A stretch of 64,000 nt of DNA from positions 234,176,109 through 234,240,108 of the forward strand of contig CM066033.1 of the NCBI GenBank assembly GCA_033557465.1, given 5' to 3'. This document shows, one piece after another, positions 10,085 through 20,319 of the stretch. This DNA is from Ichthyophis bannanicus. Taxonomy: Eukaryota; Chordata; Amphibia; Gymnophiona; Ichthyophiidae. Position numbers and translations under genes: made by a program. Position 1 is the stretch's first letter. Each line of letters begins with the position of its first letter. Under the pieces are notes generated by a model that searched no databases, was not told the DNA's origin, and saw only the letters and a list, made by a program, of their open reading frames with translations.

Positions 10085-10917
10085 GTCCAGTCTCCTTGCA
10101 GCAGGAGGTGGTGTGAGCCGGGTGCTAGGCTCACTTCTAGACTTGTTAGCTGTTTCTTTTACCTGTCTATTTTGGTTTCATTTCCTTTCTGTTTATTTGC
10201 TTTGCCTGTGCTTCATCAGCTCCTTTAAAAAAAAAAAAGAAAGACAAGGGGGCGACCGCGGTGGAGGGGCTGGACCGGCACTGCTCTTCTCCCCCGGTAC
10301 TCTTCCGGCAGCCCAGAGTCAGCAGTAGGCTGTGATCGCTCCCCCAGGACTGTTCGGGGGCAAGATCTGTGTGCTCGTGGGCTTGACGGGTGTTTCTTGC
10401 TCTGAGCACAAGTCTAAGCAGACCGGCTGCGGTCCGGCACTTCAACTGCCCTTCAGCAAACAGGCTCTCTGCTCAGCCCCGTTCCCGGTTTGAGCGGCAG
10501 TGCGGGTCCTTTCTTTTTGACGGTTTGCCTGGTAAGTGTCTCCTCTCCAAGTTTAGGGGGGCTTTGGTTTCGTCGGCCTTTTTCTTTCTTTTCTTTCTTT
10601 TTCGTTTTTGGCGCCCTTTTTTTCTTCAGCGCGGCTCGATCGCGGCGGCCATTTTGAAGTTGCGCTTTTGGCGGTAAAGGGGATTACAGGATGCCAGTCT
10701 TGTTGATTTAGTGGCGCTTTGGATCCCGATCCGGTTTGTGAAGTTGCTGAGTGCTTGCTTTAAAAAAAAAAAAGAAAACGAAAACAATCAACCCCGAAGC
10801 CTCAGTGCTAGGGCTGGGCGGTGTGGAGATCGCTGCTTTGGGCCCTTTTTGTCTCGGTGTGGGCTGCCTTTCTCAGTGGGTATTTTCCTGGACCACGGGA
10901 AGTGTAGGCTGTCCTTC
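10085..10917 (+). other. DIRS-1 leader, untranslated
   Basis: Between the left repeat and the first in-frame ATG of gag. It holds a splice-donor-like TGGTAAGTG near 10530, A-runs at about 10226 and 10761, and pyrimidine tracts near 10580. Promoter signals cannot be assigned with confidence. The gag frame is open upstream of the ATG back to 10711, but without an ATG. Confidence 0.6.
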
Positions 10918-12315
10918 ATGTCCTCCAAACCGCAGTGTGTGGTCTGCGGTTCGCGTAGGCGGTCAGTGTCTGCTTCTGGTTTCTGCGGAAGCTGCGCTGC
11001 AGTCTCCTCTGAGATGGATCATCGTATGGAAAGCAGTTCTCAGGCAGAGCACTTGGAGTCTGCATTGTCTGCTGACAGTAATGCTTCTCCGGGGCCTCTG
11101 TTGCCACCTGTTCCTGCTAGCTCTCATGGTCAGGGGTCTGGGGTTTCAGTTGATCCAGGTGACACTTCTTCTGCCCTGACGCATTTCTCTCCGGACTTCA
11201 TACTGATTATGCATCAGGCGTTCAAATTGGGGCAGCTGGGCAAATGGCCTGAGTCCTTCCCCTCAGCTCCTGTGCCTCTGCCGGCTAGCTCGGACATGCC
11301 TGGACCGGCTTCCAAGCCGGCTAAGAGATCGCGCTCTGTAGACTTAGTGCAAGAGGATTTCGAGGGGCAAGACCTGGAGGTGGATGCTGATCTTGAGGGC
11401 AGTGTAGATGACCTTGAAGAAGGGGAAATTCCTGACCCCAAGGATCAGGCTAGGATTGTTCGGGTGTTTCGTAGGGAGGAATTGGTTCCTCTTATCACGG
11501 AAGCACTTCAGACGCTCAATCTAACTGTGACGCCTCCGGGGGAAGCCGATGCGTTGGAGGATCCTCTTATTCAAGCAGTTCGGGACTCTCAGGTGGTGTT
11601 TCCAGTACACCGGGTTGTGGCTCAGATGATACAGACCGGGTGGGACCAACCGGACGCTGGCTTGAAAGGGATCAGGATGATGCATCGTCTCTATCCTTTG
11701 GCGGATGGAGATAAGGAGAAGTCTAAGTTGCCTCGGGTGGACGCAGCAGTATCTGCAGTGACGAAGAAGACCACAATCCCGGTGGAGGGGAGTGCTGCCT
11801 TGAAGGACATTCAAGACAAGAAAGTGGATGGTTTATTGAAACAGCCATTCGAAACCAATGCCTTGTCGTTACAGGCTTCTATCTGTGCGGCCTGGATAGC
11901 TAGAGCCTCTTTGCGATGGGCTCAGCGCTTGCGTCAGAATTCATCCTTAGATCAGCAAGCGTTGCTCGAGGTCACGCGCTTAGAGTCGGGTTCAGCGTAC
12001 CTAGCGGATGTCCATTATGATTTGATCTGAACGATGGCTAATAGTATGGCTTCGTTGGTGGTAGCGTGCAGATCCATTTGGTTGCGTAACTGGGCAGCCG
12101 ATCCTTCTTCCAAATCTCGTCTCAGCAAGCTTCCCTTTAAAGGCAGATTGTTGTTCGGGGACGACTTGGATAAGTTGGTGAAGGACTTGGGGGAGTCTAA
12201 AGGTGGAAGGCTACCGGAGGACAAGCCCAGGTCGGCTAGAGGCTTCCCAGCACTTCGGGGTTCGTTCCGGGACTTTAGGAGGTTTTGGTCGATCCGCCTT
12301 TGGAATTCCCAGTGA
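10918..12315 (+). pseudogene. DIRS-1 gag-like ORF1, one in-frame stop
   Basis: The first ATG in the frame is at 10918 and gives MSSKPQCVVCGS. CxxC pairs near the start (CVVC and CGSC, about 18 residues apart) suggest a metal-binding knuckle. An acidic middle (DLEEGEIPDPKD) leads to the conserved RVFRREELVPLITEAL, which recurs in DIRS-2 and in the minus-strand DIRS fragment at 61.1-61.3 kb. The frame meets TGA at 12028-12030 and continues open in the same frame to 12315 with LVKDLGESKGGRLPEDK, also conserved in the other copies, so the stop is a lesion. The protein presumably packages the RNA; that is inferred from position. Confidence 0.85.
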
Positions 12316-14329
12316 GGCAGGTTTGCATCTACGTCTCAGTCCTTTCGTGGTTTCCGGGGAGCTGGCAGAGGATTTTCGATCGCTTCCTCAGGTGCGACCT
12401 CCTCCTTTAGTCGCAAACCGCAATGAAATGAGGCGGGCTCTGGAGGGAATTCAGGTGATCGGCGGTCGTCTTCGGAACTTTCTTCCCTCTTGGGCCCACA
12501 TAACTACGGACCGGTGGGTCCTCGAAATTGTCAGAGACGGTTATGCGTTGGAATTTGCTGTTCCGCCGCGAGATTCCTTTGTCCTGTCTCCCTGCAGGGG
12601 ACAGCAGAAGGAACTAGCCATTCGTGTAACTTTGGATCGTCTATTAGCGCTGGGTGCCATCGTTCCCGTTCCAGCGAGCGAGCGTGGCCTCGGTCGTTAC
12701 TCCATTTATTTCGTGGTGCCAAAGAAGGACGGCCCCTTACATCCTATTCTAGATCTCAAGGGCGTGAACCGCTGTCTAAGGGTACCTCATTTCTGCATGG
12801 AGACTCTCCGCTCCGTCATCGTCGCAGTGCGGCAGGGAGAGTTTTTGACTTCTCTGGACCTCTCCGAGGCTTATCTGCATATTCCAATCAGGGCCGCACA
12901 TCAGAAATTTCTCCGGTTCGCGTTTCCCTGGGGTCACTTTCAGTTCCAAGCATTGCCTTTCGGCCTGGCCACAGCGCCTCGCATTTTCACCAAGGTGATG
13001 GTGGTGGTAGCAGCGGCCTTGCGAAAAGATGGAGTTCTGGTCCACCCCTATCTCGACGATTGGTTGATAAGAGCGAAGTCAGCGGAGGAGAGCTTGCAGG
13101 CCACGGACAAAGTAGTGCGTCTCCTGCAGAGTCTCGGCTGGGTGATCAATGTGCAAAAGAGCCACCTGGTACCAACTCAGCATCTCGAATATCTGAGAGT
13201 TTGCTTTGACACGTCCGTGGGGGTGGTGTCTCTGCCAGATCGCCGGGCACGAGGGTTACGTCAGCTGGTGCGGTTTTTCTTAGCGAGCCCCGCTCCGTCG
13301 GCATGGTGGTATCTCCGATTGTTGGGAACCATGGCATCAACTCTGGAAGTGGTTCCGTGGGCCCGGTTCCATATGCGGCCTCTTCAGCGTGCTCTGTTAC
13401 GTCGTTGGTCCAATCAGTCGAATTCTCTCAATCGCCGGTTGTTGTGTCCCAGCCGGGTTCGGATAGTGTTACGGTGGTGGCTGTGCCCGAAGTCTCTTCG
13501 GGCGGGAGCTCCCTTGGAACAACCAATTTGGTTACCGGTCATCACGGATGCGAGTCTCTCCGGCTGGGGAGCCCACTGTCAGGGGCGTTTTGCACAAGGG
13601 ACGTAGTCTCAGCGGGAGGCTTTGTGGTCGATCAACCGTCTCGAGCTGCGAGCGGTGCGACTAGCGCTACAAGCCTTCGAGTCATCGGTTCGGAGTCGAG
13701 CGGTTCGTGTTCTGTCAGACAACGCGGCGGCGGTGGCGTACGTCAACCGGCAGGGGGGCACAGGAAGTGTTGCCATGGAAGTCGAGGCGGATGCGCTGTT
13801 CGTTTGGGTGGAGAGGCGACTCCTGGCCATTTCGGCAGCGCATATCGCTGGAACAGACAATGTGATGGCAGATTTTCTGAGTCGGGTGTGCGTGGACGCC
13901 GGAGAGTGGGAGTTGCACCTGCAGATGTTTGCTCAAATAGTTCGCCGGTGGGGTCCGCCCATAATGGATCTCATGGCAACTTTCCGATCGGCAAAGACGA
14001 GTCGTTTCTTCAGCAGGCGGCGAGAGCGCATGTCCGAAGGCATCGATGCACTTCTCCAGCCGTGGCCCGAGTTCGAGCTTCTGTATGTCTTCCCACCGTG
14101 GGCTCTGATCGGAAGGGTAGTTCAATGCATCGAAGCCCACCACGGAAAGGTCTTGTTGGTGGCGCCGGATTGGCCCCGTCGGCCTTGGTACGCGGATCTG
14201 GTGCAGCTGCTCGACGGCGTGCCTTGGCGGTTTCCTCCACTGGTAGATCTTCTAGTGCAGGGGCCCCTGCGCATGCCTCAGGTGGATCGGTTCTTGCTTA
14301 CGGTATGGCCATTGAAAGGGCTCGGTTGA
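12203..14329 (+). pseudogene. DIRS-1 pol: reverse transcriptase, RNase H, methyltransferase-like
   Basis: It overlaps gag by about 110 bases in the +1 frame, so expression probably needs reinitiation or frameshifting. Counting from 12203: residues 141-290 are RT, with LDLSEAYLHIPI (first catalytic Asp near 219), LPFGLATAPR and YLDDWL (283-286, active site intact). RNase H begins near 447 (ITDASLSGWG). TAG at 13604-13606 replaces what is Trp in DIRS-2, then the same frame goes on with RVLSDNAAAVAYVNRQ and GTDNVMADFLSR. The last third (MDLMAT, LYVFPPW, VLLVAPDWP) fits the methyltransferase-like domain reported in DIRS elements. A single stop inactivates it. Confidence 0.9.
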
Positions 14330-14372
14330 GAAGGAAAGGTATTCCCCGGCAGTTATTTCTACACTGCTGCGC

Positions 14373-15368
14373 GTGCGGAAGTCTTCTACATCCCTTACTT
14401 ATGTTCGCGTTTGGCGAATCTTTGAGGATTGGTGTTCCCGGCATGCCGTGCGGGCAGCGACTTCTTCAGTAGCGGTCATTCTTAGTTTTTTGCAAGACGG
14501 GTTTGACAAGGGCCTGGCCGCGAGTTCTTTGAAGGTTCAGGTTGCGACTCTGGCGTGCTATTGGGGCAAGATTCAGGACATCCCTCTTGCAGCGCATGTG
14601 GACATTCGGCGGTTTCTGAAGGCTGTGTTCCAGTTGCACCCCTCTCGCAGGGTTACCTTACCACCCTGGGATTTGAACCTGGTGCTGCAGGCGTTGGTTC
14701 GGGAGCCTTTTGAACCTCTCCGCCATGCCTCGGTTAAGGATTTAACGTTGAAGACGGTTTTTCTCGTTGCCGTTTGCTCGGCGCGGCGTATTTCCGAACT
14801 TCAGGTGCTTTCTTGTAGAGCTCCCTTTTTGTCCTTTTTTCAAGATCGGGTGATTTTGTGGACAGTTCCCTCCTTTCTGCCTAAAGTAATTTCCCCTTTT
14901 CACGTGAATCAGTTGGTGGTGTTGCCAGTTTTTTCCCCAGAGGCGTCTAAGGAGTCCGACACCGCTCTCCATAAGTTAGATGTGCGACGGAGTCTGCGTC
15001 AGTATCTGAAAGTGTCCGCGGCCTTTCGAAAGTCGGATCGCTTGTTCGTGCTGTTTGGTGGAGCTCGAAAAGGGGAAGCGGCGGCAAAGGCCTCCATTTC
15101 TCGGTGGATTAAGGAAGCTATCGCATCGGCGTATATTATGCAGGGGAAAGCTGTTCCCTTGGGTTTGCGAGCTCATTCCACTAGAGCACAAGCCACTTCT
15201 TGGGCGGAACATAGCCTGGTTCCGCCGCTGGAGATTTGCAGGGCGGCAACGTGGTCCTCTCTCCATGCCTTTAGTAAACATTACCGTTTGGATGTGGCGG
15301 CGGCTCGGGATACTTGTTTTGGGTCGGCGGTCTTGCGCGCCGCGTGCCAAGATCCCCCCCGATGTTAA
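14373..15368 (+). CDS. DIRS-1 tyrosine recombinase, uninterrupted
   Basis: Open for 331 codons from an ATG. Catalytic residues of the tyrosine recombinase family are all present: Arg in SARRISEL (about 138-139), His and Arg in LRAHSTR (268 and 271) and Tyr in FSKHYRLDV (304, next to His 303). It would integrate the circular cDNA. The ATG lies 41 bases past the pol stop, in a different frame. A slightly upstream non-ATG start cannot be excluded because comparable copies show conserved sequence there. This is one of the few uninterrupted transposon genes in the window. Confidence 0.9.
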   Translation: MRKSSTSLTYVRVWRIFEDWCSRHAVRAATSSVAVILSFLQDGFDKGLAASSLKVQVATLACYWGKIQDIPLAAHVDIRRFLKAVFQLHPSRRVTLPPWDLNLVLQALVREPFEPLRHASVKDLTLKTVFLVAVCSARRISELQVLSCRAPFLSFFQDRVILWTVPSFLPKVISPFHVNQLVVLPVFSPEASKESDTALHKLDVRRSLRQYLKVSAAFRKSDRLFVLFGGARKGEAAAKASISRWIKEAIASAYIMQGKAVPLGLRAHSTRAQATSWAEHSLVPPLEICRAATWSSLHAFSKHYRLDVAAARDTCFGSAVLRAACQDPPRC

Positions 15369-15379
15369 CTGCTCTGGTA

Positions 15380-15472
15380 CATCCCGGATGTAGAGGACTA
15401 AACTGGACTCCCACTCAGGAAATAGAAATTACCTGGTAATTGAAGTTCCTGGAGGGTCCAGTTTAGTCCTCA
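15380..15472 (+). repeat. DIRS-1 internal complementary region
   Basis: The first half (CATCCCGGATGTAGAGGAC to ACTCAGGAA) is the reverse complement of the left terminus; the second half (AATTACCTGGTAATTGAAG to TTTAGTCCTC) is the reverse complement of the right terminus. This joins the two ends head to tail, as needed to template circle completion in DIRS replication. Confidence 0.92.
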
Positions 15473-15813
15473 TTCCCGCCCGGAAGTTGCTGTATCTACT
15501 GTGTCTGGGCGGCGCACTACGTCCGTTCTAATATGCTGTCAGTTAGTTTTCGATTTTTCAGAGAATACCATAAAAAAAAAAAAACAAGGACAACGCCCCG
15601 TGGGTTTTTCTTCCTTTGAGTTTGTTCTGGGTCTTGTTATTCATCAGCTTGCTGTGCTGACTGCCGGTTTTCGGTACCGGGGACAGAAGCAAGGTGCAGA
15701 GTTTGAGCCCTCTCGTTTGGGGAGGGGGTCATGTAGCTCATTAAGGGGTGCTTTTTGCTGTTCTATACCTTTTCTTTAATCTGTTCTTTCTTGAGTCTGC
15801 TTTGTTACTAGTT

Positions 15814-15975
15814 CACTGGAGGGCTGATGGGAGTTCCAGCAGTAAGCGGGCTAGAGTACTAAAGAGTTGATTGGTCCAGTCTCCTTGCTGCAGGAGGAGG
15901 TGCACTACCTGGATGTAGAGGATTAAACTGGACCCTCCAGGAACTTCAATTACCAGGTAAGTATAATTTCTATTT
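15814..15975 (+). repeat. DIRS-1 right inverted terminal repeat
   Basis: From CACTGGAGGGCTGATGGGAG to the end at about 15975. Most of it is the reverse complement of the left repeat. It ends ACCAGGTAAGTATAATTTC, with a perfect CAG/GTAAGT splice-donor match at 15954-15962. The internal region's copy lacks the GTATA pentamer, so the terminus and its template differ by five bases. Confidence 0.9.
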
Positions 15976-16518
15976 ATTGTACTCCGTGTCCTTCAAAATA
16001 GTCCCCTTCCAATAAAGCACACTTCCTCCAACGTTCCTATCACTGCTGGTAACAATTTTGAAATGCTTCTTTCATTATGCTGTGAAGCTGCTATGTCAAA
16101 TTTTGCTTAATGGTCTCCAAGTTGTCAAATCTCCTTCCTTGCAGTGGTAATTTAAATTTTTCAAAACAAGAAAAAGTCACAGAGTTCAAGGTCAGATGAG
16201 TACGGAGGCTGACAGATTTGCTCAATTTGATGTTTGGCTGCTGGACAAGATGTGATGCATAAGCTGGGGCATTATTCTGATGAAGCAACCATTCATCATT
16301 CCTGTGCAACTCTGGCCTCTTACGACGAATGGGTCAAACTTGTACATAGCACTCCTAATTGATGGTTTGGCCTTTTGGAACATACTCATGATGAACAATA
16401 CCCTGGTAATCAAATAAAACTGACCTTGACATTGTTCCTCACCTGACAGGCTTTCTTGGGTCTAGGAGAGTTTGGAGTTTTCCATTGTGAGGATTGAGCC
16501 TTAGTTTCCAGGTCTATA
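15976..16518 (-). pseudogene. Mariner transposase, C-terminal and middle part
   Basis: On the minus strand the order is DLETKAQSSQWK (about 16480-16515), then RPKKACQVRNNVKV, and later NDEWLLHQNNAPAYAS near 16280 with the region of the second catalytic Asp (normally HDNAPAH; here QNNAPAY, so the Asp is lost). The tail GRRFDNLETIKQNL follows. Stops and shifts are frequent. It continues N-terminally at about 25697. Confidence 0.85.
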
Positions 16519-17615
16519 AGGATTATTGTCACACGTGAAGCCTCCTTCACCCCACCATCCTCAATCAATGTGGCCGACACTCTTATCTCAGTAAATGATG
16601 AAGTTCGATATCTAGGAGTCACCCTTGACCGCCACCTAAATTTACAACCCCACATCAACAGAATCACCAGGAACGTTTTACACAAACTTGCCACTATTCG
16701 AAGACTCAAACCCCTCCTCAGCCAACACCATTTCCCTATGGTCTGTCAAGCCATCATAACACCATTACTGGACTACTGCAACTTCCTTTACCATGGACTA
16801 CCAAACAAACTACCCGACCTCTACAACTAGTCCAGAACACTACCACTAAAGCCATCCCTGGATCAACTAAGCAAAATGATATAATTCCCCTCTTGCATCA
16901 CATCCATTGGCTACCAATTACCCCACATGCCAAATATAAAACTGCACTGACCATCTTCAAAATTCCTGCTGCAGTATCATCTAGAAGTAAAGAGATCCTG
17001 GATTCTCTACAGGGAGAACTATTCAGGCAATTGGTAACAGACCCCACACGTGAAGGGGCCATACTGGACGTGGTGCTTAACAATGCTGAAAGTGTTTCTG
17101 ATGTTATAGTGGGAGATCATTTTGCATCCAGTGATCACCAGATGGTGTGGTTCAGTATTAGGACTAGGGTTGTTAGAATCCACTCAAAAGGTGAGGGTCT
17201 TAGACTTTAGGAAGACTAACTTTGCCAAGATGGGCCAATACTTCAGGGAGTCGTTAGCGGGATGGGAACAGCTGGGGGATGTAGAAAAACAGTGGGCAAA
17301 ACTGAAAGGGGATATTTTAAGGGCAACCAACCTTTTTGTTAAAATGGTAAATAAAGGTAAAAGGAAAAGGAGACCGCTTATGGCTTTCGAAATAAGTAGC
17401 TGAAAAGGTGAAGAAAAAGAGGGAGGCCTTCATGAAATACAAGGAGATCACAGAGAGAGGAAGACAGGCATCTATATTTGGAAAAACTTAGAGAAGCTAG
17501 TAAAGTAATCAGAAAAGCAAAGATTCAAAAAGAGGAGGAAATAGCCAATGCAATAAAATGGGGGGATAAGACATTTTCAGATATGTTAGTGAGAAGAGGA
17601 AGGGCAAAAGTGGTT

Positions 17616-17760
17616 TCCAAGTCATACTGCTAGACCAGTCCAGACAAACGGGTTGTGCCCCCTGCCAGCAGATCTTGGAGACAGAGAATTCTACCAGAGC
17701 TCTGATAGGGGTAGGACCATATCACCAGAGTCCAGCCTAGGGGTCTCCCTCAGTATTGTA
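17616..17760 (+). repeat. DIRS-2 left inverted terminal repeat
   Basis: It starts TCCAAGTCATACTGCTAGAC. Apart from a 33-base core at 17707-17739, it is the reverse complement of 23199-23353. The core stands in the same orientation as in the right repeat, so relative to its flanks one of the two cores is flipped (see findings). Confidence 0.9.
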
Positions 17761-19090
17761 TTTCTCTGTCTCCAGCAGATCTGGTTGCTTTTGTTGTTTT
17801 TCCCTCAAAATCTTTAAAATTATTTAGAATCCCTTTGGGGACTGATATTTCCACTTGCCTGTTGCTGCCAGTATAGTTTCACTGTGCACCAGGGTGTTTG
17901 CAGCTGAGCTCCTGTTTCTGACACAGTAGAGCTCGCTGACAGGAAGAATCCCCAGCATCTGGCCATGAGGGCTTGTTAGCTGGACGAAGGACTCCCTTAA
18001 AATCAGGTTTCTCTGTCTCAGCAGATGAGGGTGTTCAAGCTTGTTCTACAATTTATTTTTTTCACTGTATCTTGAGGCTCCTGGATGCACCCAGAGTACA
18101 CAAGAGGTGTTACTCTGGGTTTCCCAGCAACTTGATTCCCCAGATAAACTTGTGGAGCTCCTGAGCCTGGCTTCAGTAGAGCTCCCGATTTTCTTTAAGC
18201 AGCGCTGAGTCTTTGCCACGAGGGCTTAGACATCAGCAGGAGGATCAGGTGTCAATTTCTGAGAGAAACTGTAAGTAAACTGTTTTCTTACTTGCCTCAG
18301 CTGCCCTGGGTTTATTTCAACTGCATCGGGACCGGCTGTCTCTGACCTGATTCCTTCACTTCCGGTTTCATCAGGGTCTGTTCAAGTGGGGTTTGAAGTT
18401 CCTATTTTCTTTTCTTCATTTTTATTTCCTGGATGCACCCAGAGCACACAAGAGGTGTTTCTCTGGGTTTCCCAGGCTTCCCTCCTTAATAGCTGGATTT
18501 TCTGTAATCAGCAATACAACAGGGTTTGAGCTCCTGATTTCACTGTCTGTGCAGCTCCCCTTCTCTCCAGAAACACCTTCCAGCCCCTGCCATGAGGGTC
18601 TAAGTGGCTGCAGAGGGATCAAACTCTAATTTCCCTACCTTTCAGTCACTGTAATTACCTTACACTGACTTTGAAAGTTTCTCTTCTCCTCCATGGGAGC
18701 TCCTCTGTACCAACACAGTGAATAACTGACAGTTTCCTTCTCCCCTCCATTTCTGGTGATTCAGGGTTCGTCAGGATTTGAATTTTTAAGTTGCTAGCAG
18801 CACTCCTTGCCTCTTCCCCAGTGATTTTGCTGCATTTTTAAGGTTTTTAGAGCTTAGGAAACTTTTATTTTGCAGTTTTTCTGTGCCAGCGGCCATTTTG
18901 AAAAGCAGGAGGGATTTCTCTTTGGTGGTTTTTATTTTTTTTTGGAGGGAGCAGCTCTGGGCAGCCATTTCAAAACATTTAAACATGCTGTGAAGGCACA
19001 GGGAGTTTCAAAATCCCTTTTCTTTGAAGAGTCTTCTGTTTCCCTAACCCTACCTTGATTTTTGTTTAAAAAAATGTTTAAGCCTCTGCA
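17761..19090 (+). other. DIRS-2 leader with internal repeats
   Basis: Non-coding leader of about 1.3 kb. A block of about 50 bases (CCTGGATGCACCCAGAG, then ACACAAGAGGTGTT, then CTCTGGGTTTCCCAG) occurs at about 18079-18125 and again at about 18429-18477. A second motif built on CATGAGGG/CACGAGGG occurs near 17965, 18218 and 18592. So the leader seems to have grown by duplication of a unit of about 300-370 bases. Confidence 0.7.
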
Positions 19091-20311
19091 ATGCCTGTTT
19101 CTCTGCACAGCTGTATTATATGTAATAATAAGAAAAAGGAGTTAATAGATTGCTTGTGTTCCACCTGCATGCTGCATCCAGGAGAATCTTCTTCCTCCAT
19201 TCCCACTGTGCTGCCAGCTGGGGACATCAGCGCCTTAACTCCTCCCTCCTTAGAGCCCCTGCAGCAGGATCTTCCTGCAGAAAGGATTCAGTCAGCTCCC
19301 ATTTTGCTTCCACAGCCGCTGGAAGCCACGGCAGCCTTGGATGACAGTGAGTTCCTGATGCTCTTCCGCCAGGCATGGCACCTTTGGCATTCTGAGTCTT
19401 TTGGTATACCTCCAGCACCTGCCCGGTAGCAGACAAGGATATGGTGGGGTCTCGCAAGCGGTCCCGAAAATCCTCAGACCTTAAAGCAGTACGTCCTTCC
19501 AGGAACATTGCATGTGGCTTGCGGGACACTACGGATATTCAAGAAGACTTTAAATCGTCAGAGGTGAGCCCTGACTCGTTGGAGAAAGAAGATGGGGAAT
19601 ATTCTCCGTCTGATTCTTCACTGACAGTTCACAAGGGCTCTCAAGATATCAGACTTTTTCGGAAAGAGGAGTTACCGGCCCTAATCACACAGGTGATGGA
19701 GTCGCTACACCTAGCTGACACGCCTGATCCTCAGAGTTCTCAAACCCTGTTGCAGCCGGATCCCATTTTACAGGGCATTCGTAAGCCTTCCAAAGCTTTT
19801 TCCTTTCCAGCCAAGTTACAGCATATGGTATCTCGAGAGTGGGACTCTCCAGAGTCCTCTCTACGTACGGCACGCGGTATTGGTCAGTTATACCCTTGGT
19901 CTCCCTCTGACTTGGACCGTTGGCTGACATACCCGAAAGTTGATGCATTAGTGACCGGGGTCACCAAGCATACCACAATTCTGGTTGAGGGCGGAGCAGC
20001 ACTCCGCGACCAGCAAGACCTAAAAAGTTGAGAGTCTGCTAAAGACGGGTTTTTCGTCGTCCGCTCTTTCCCTTCAAGCAGTGGTGTGCGGAGGTCTAGC
20101 AGCACGGGCCTCCCTTCGATGGATTCAGCAGCTTCCAGGTGATCCCGAGTTGGCTCGTTTAGAATCCATCACTGCATTCCTGGCAGAGGCCTTCTCTGAT
20201 CTCTTGCGGCTGTCAGCTCGCTCTGTAGCACCAGTGACAGTAGCTCGGAGATGGCTCTGGCTGTGTCAATGGGCAGCGGATGTTGATTCGTTCAAAGACT
20301 CCAGCGTTTAG
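19091..20311 (+). pseudogene. DIRS-2 gag-like ORF1, frameshifted
   Basis: The ATG at 19091 gives MPVSLHSCIICNNKKK with CxxC pairs (CIIC and CSTC), parallel to DIRS-1 gag. The frame stops at 19429, resumes shifted at 19441 with the conserved RLFRKEELPALITQVMES, and ends near 20031; a third frame (20081-20311) carries the last conserved part. The C-terminal LVKDLGESKGG segment of DIRS-1 is missing, deleted with the RT N-terminus. Confidence 0.85.
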
Positions 20312-20319
20312 ATGCCATT

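Larger units (their letters stand above)
9951..15975 (+). mobile_element. DIRS-1: near-complete DIRS retrotransposon
   Basis: About 6.0 kb with every expected part in order: left inverted terminal repeat (9951-10084), leader, gag-like ORF (10918-12315), RT/RNase H/methyltransferase-like ORF (12203-14329), tyrosine recombinase (14373-15368), internal complementary region (15380-15472) and right inverted terminal repeat (15814-15975). DIRS elements lack integrase; the recombinase inserts a circular intermediate, and no target duplication is seen in the mariner around it. Only one in-frame stop interrupts gag and one interrupts pol, so this copy is recent compared with its surroundings. Confidence 0.95.

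Noticed and set aside
10085..10700. Small open frames in the DIRS-1 leader as host genes
   Set aside because: They lie between the terminal repeat and gag of a DIRS element and have simple-sequence composition.
10711..10917. A longer gag frame starting upstream of 10918
   Set aside because: No ATG is present in that extension; it starts at GTG and runs through an A-tract. The ATG at 10918 directly precedes the conserved CxxC segment.
13303..14472. A 389-codon open frame on the plus strand, rich in Ser, Gly and Val
   Set aside because: It overlaps the DIRS-1 RNase H and methyltransferase-like region in another frame. Composition is that of a shadow frame and no motif is present.
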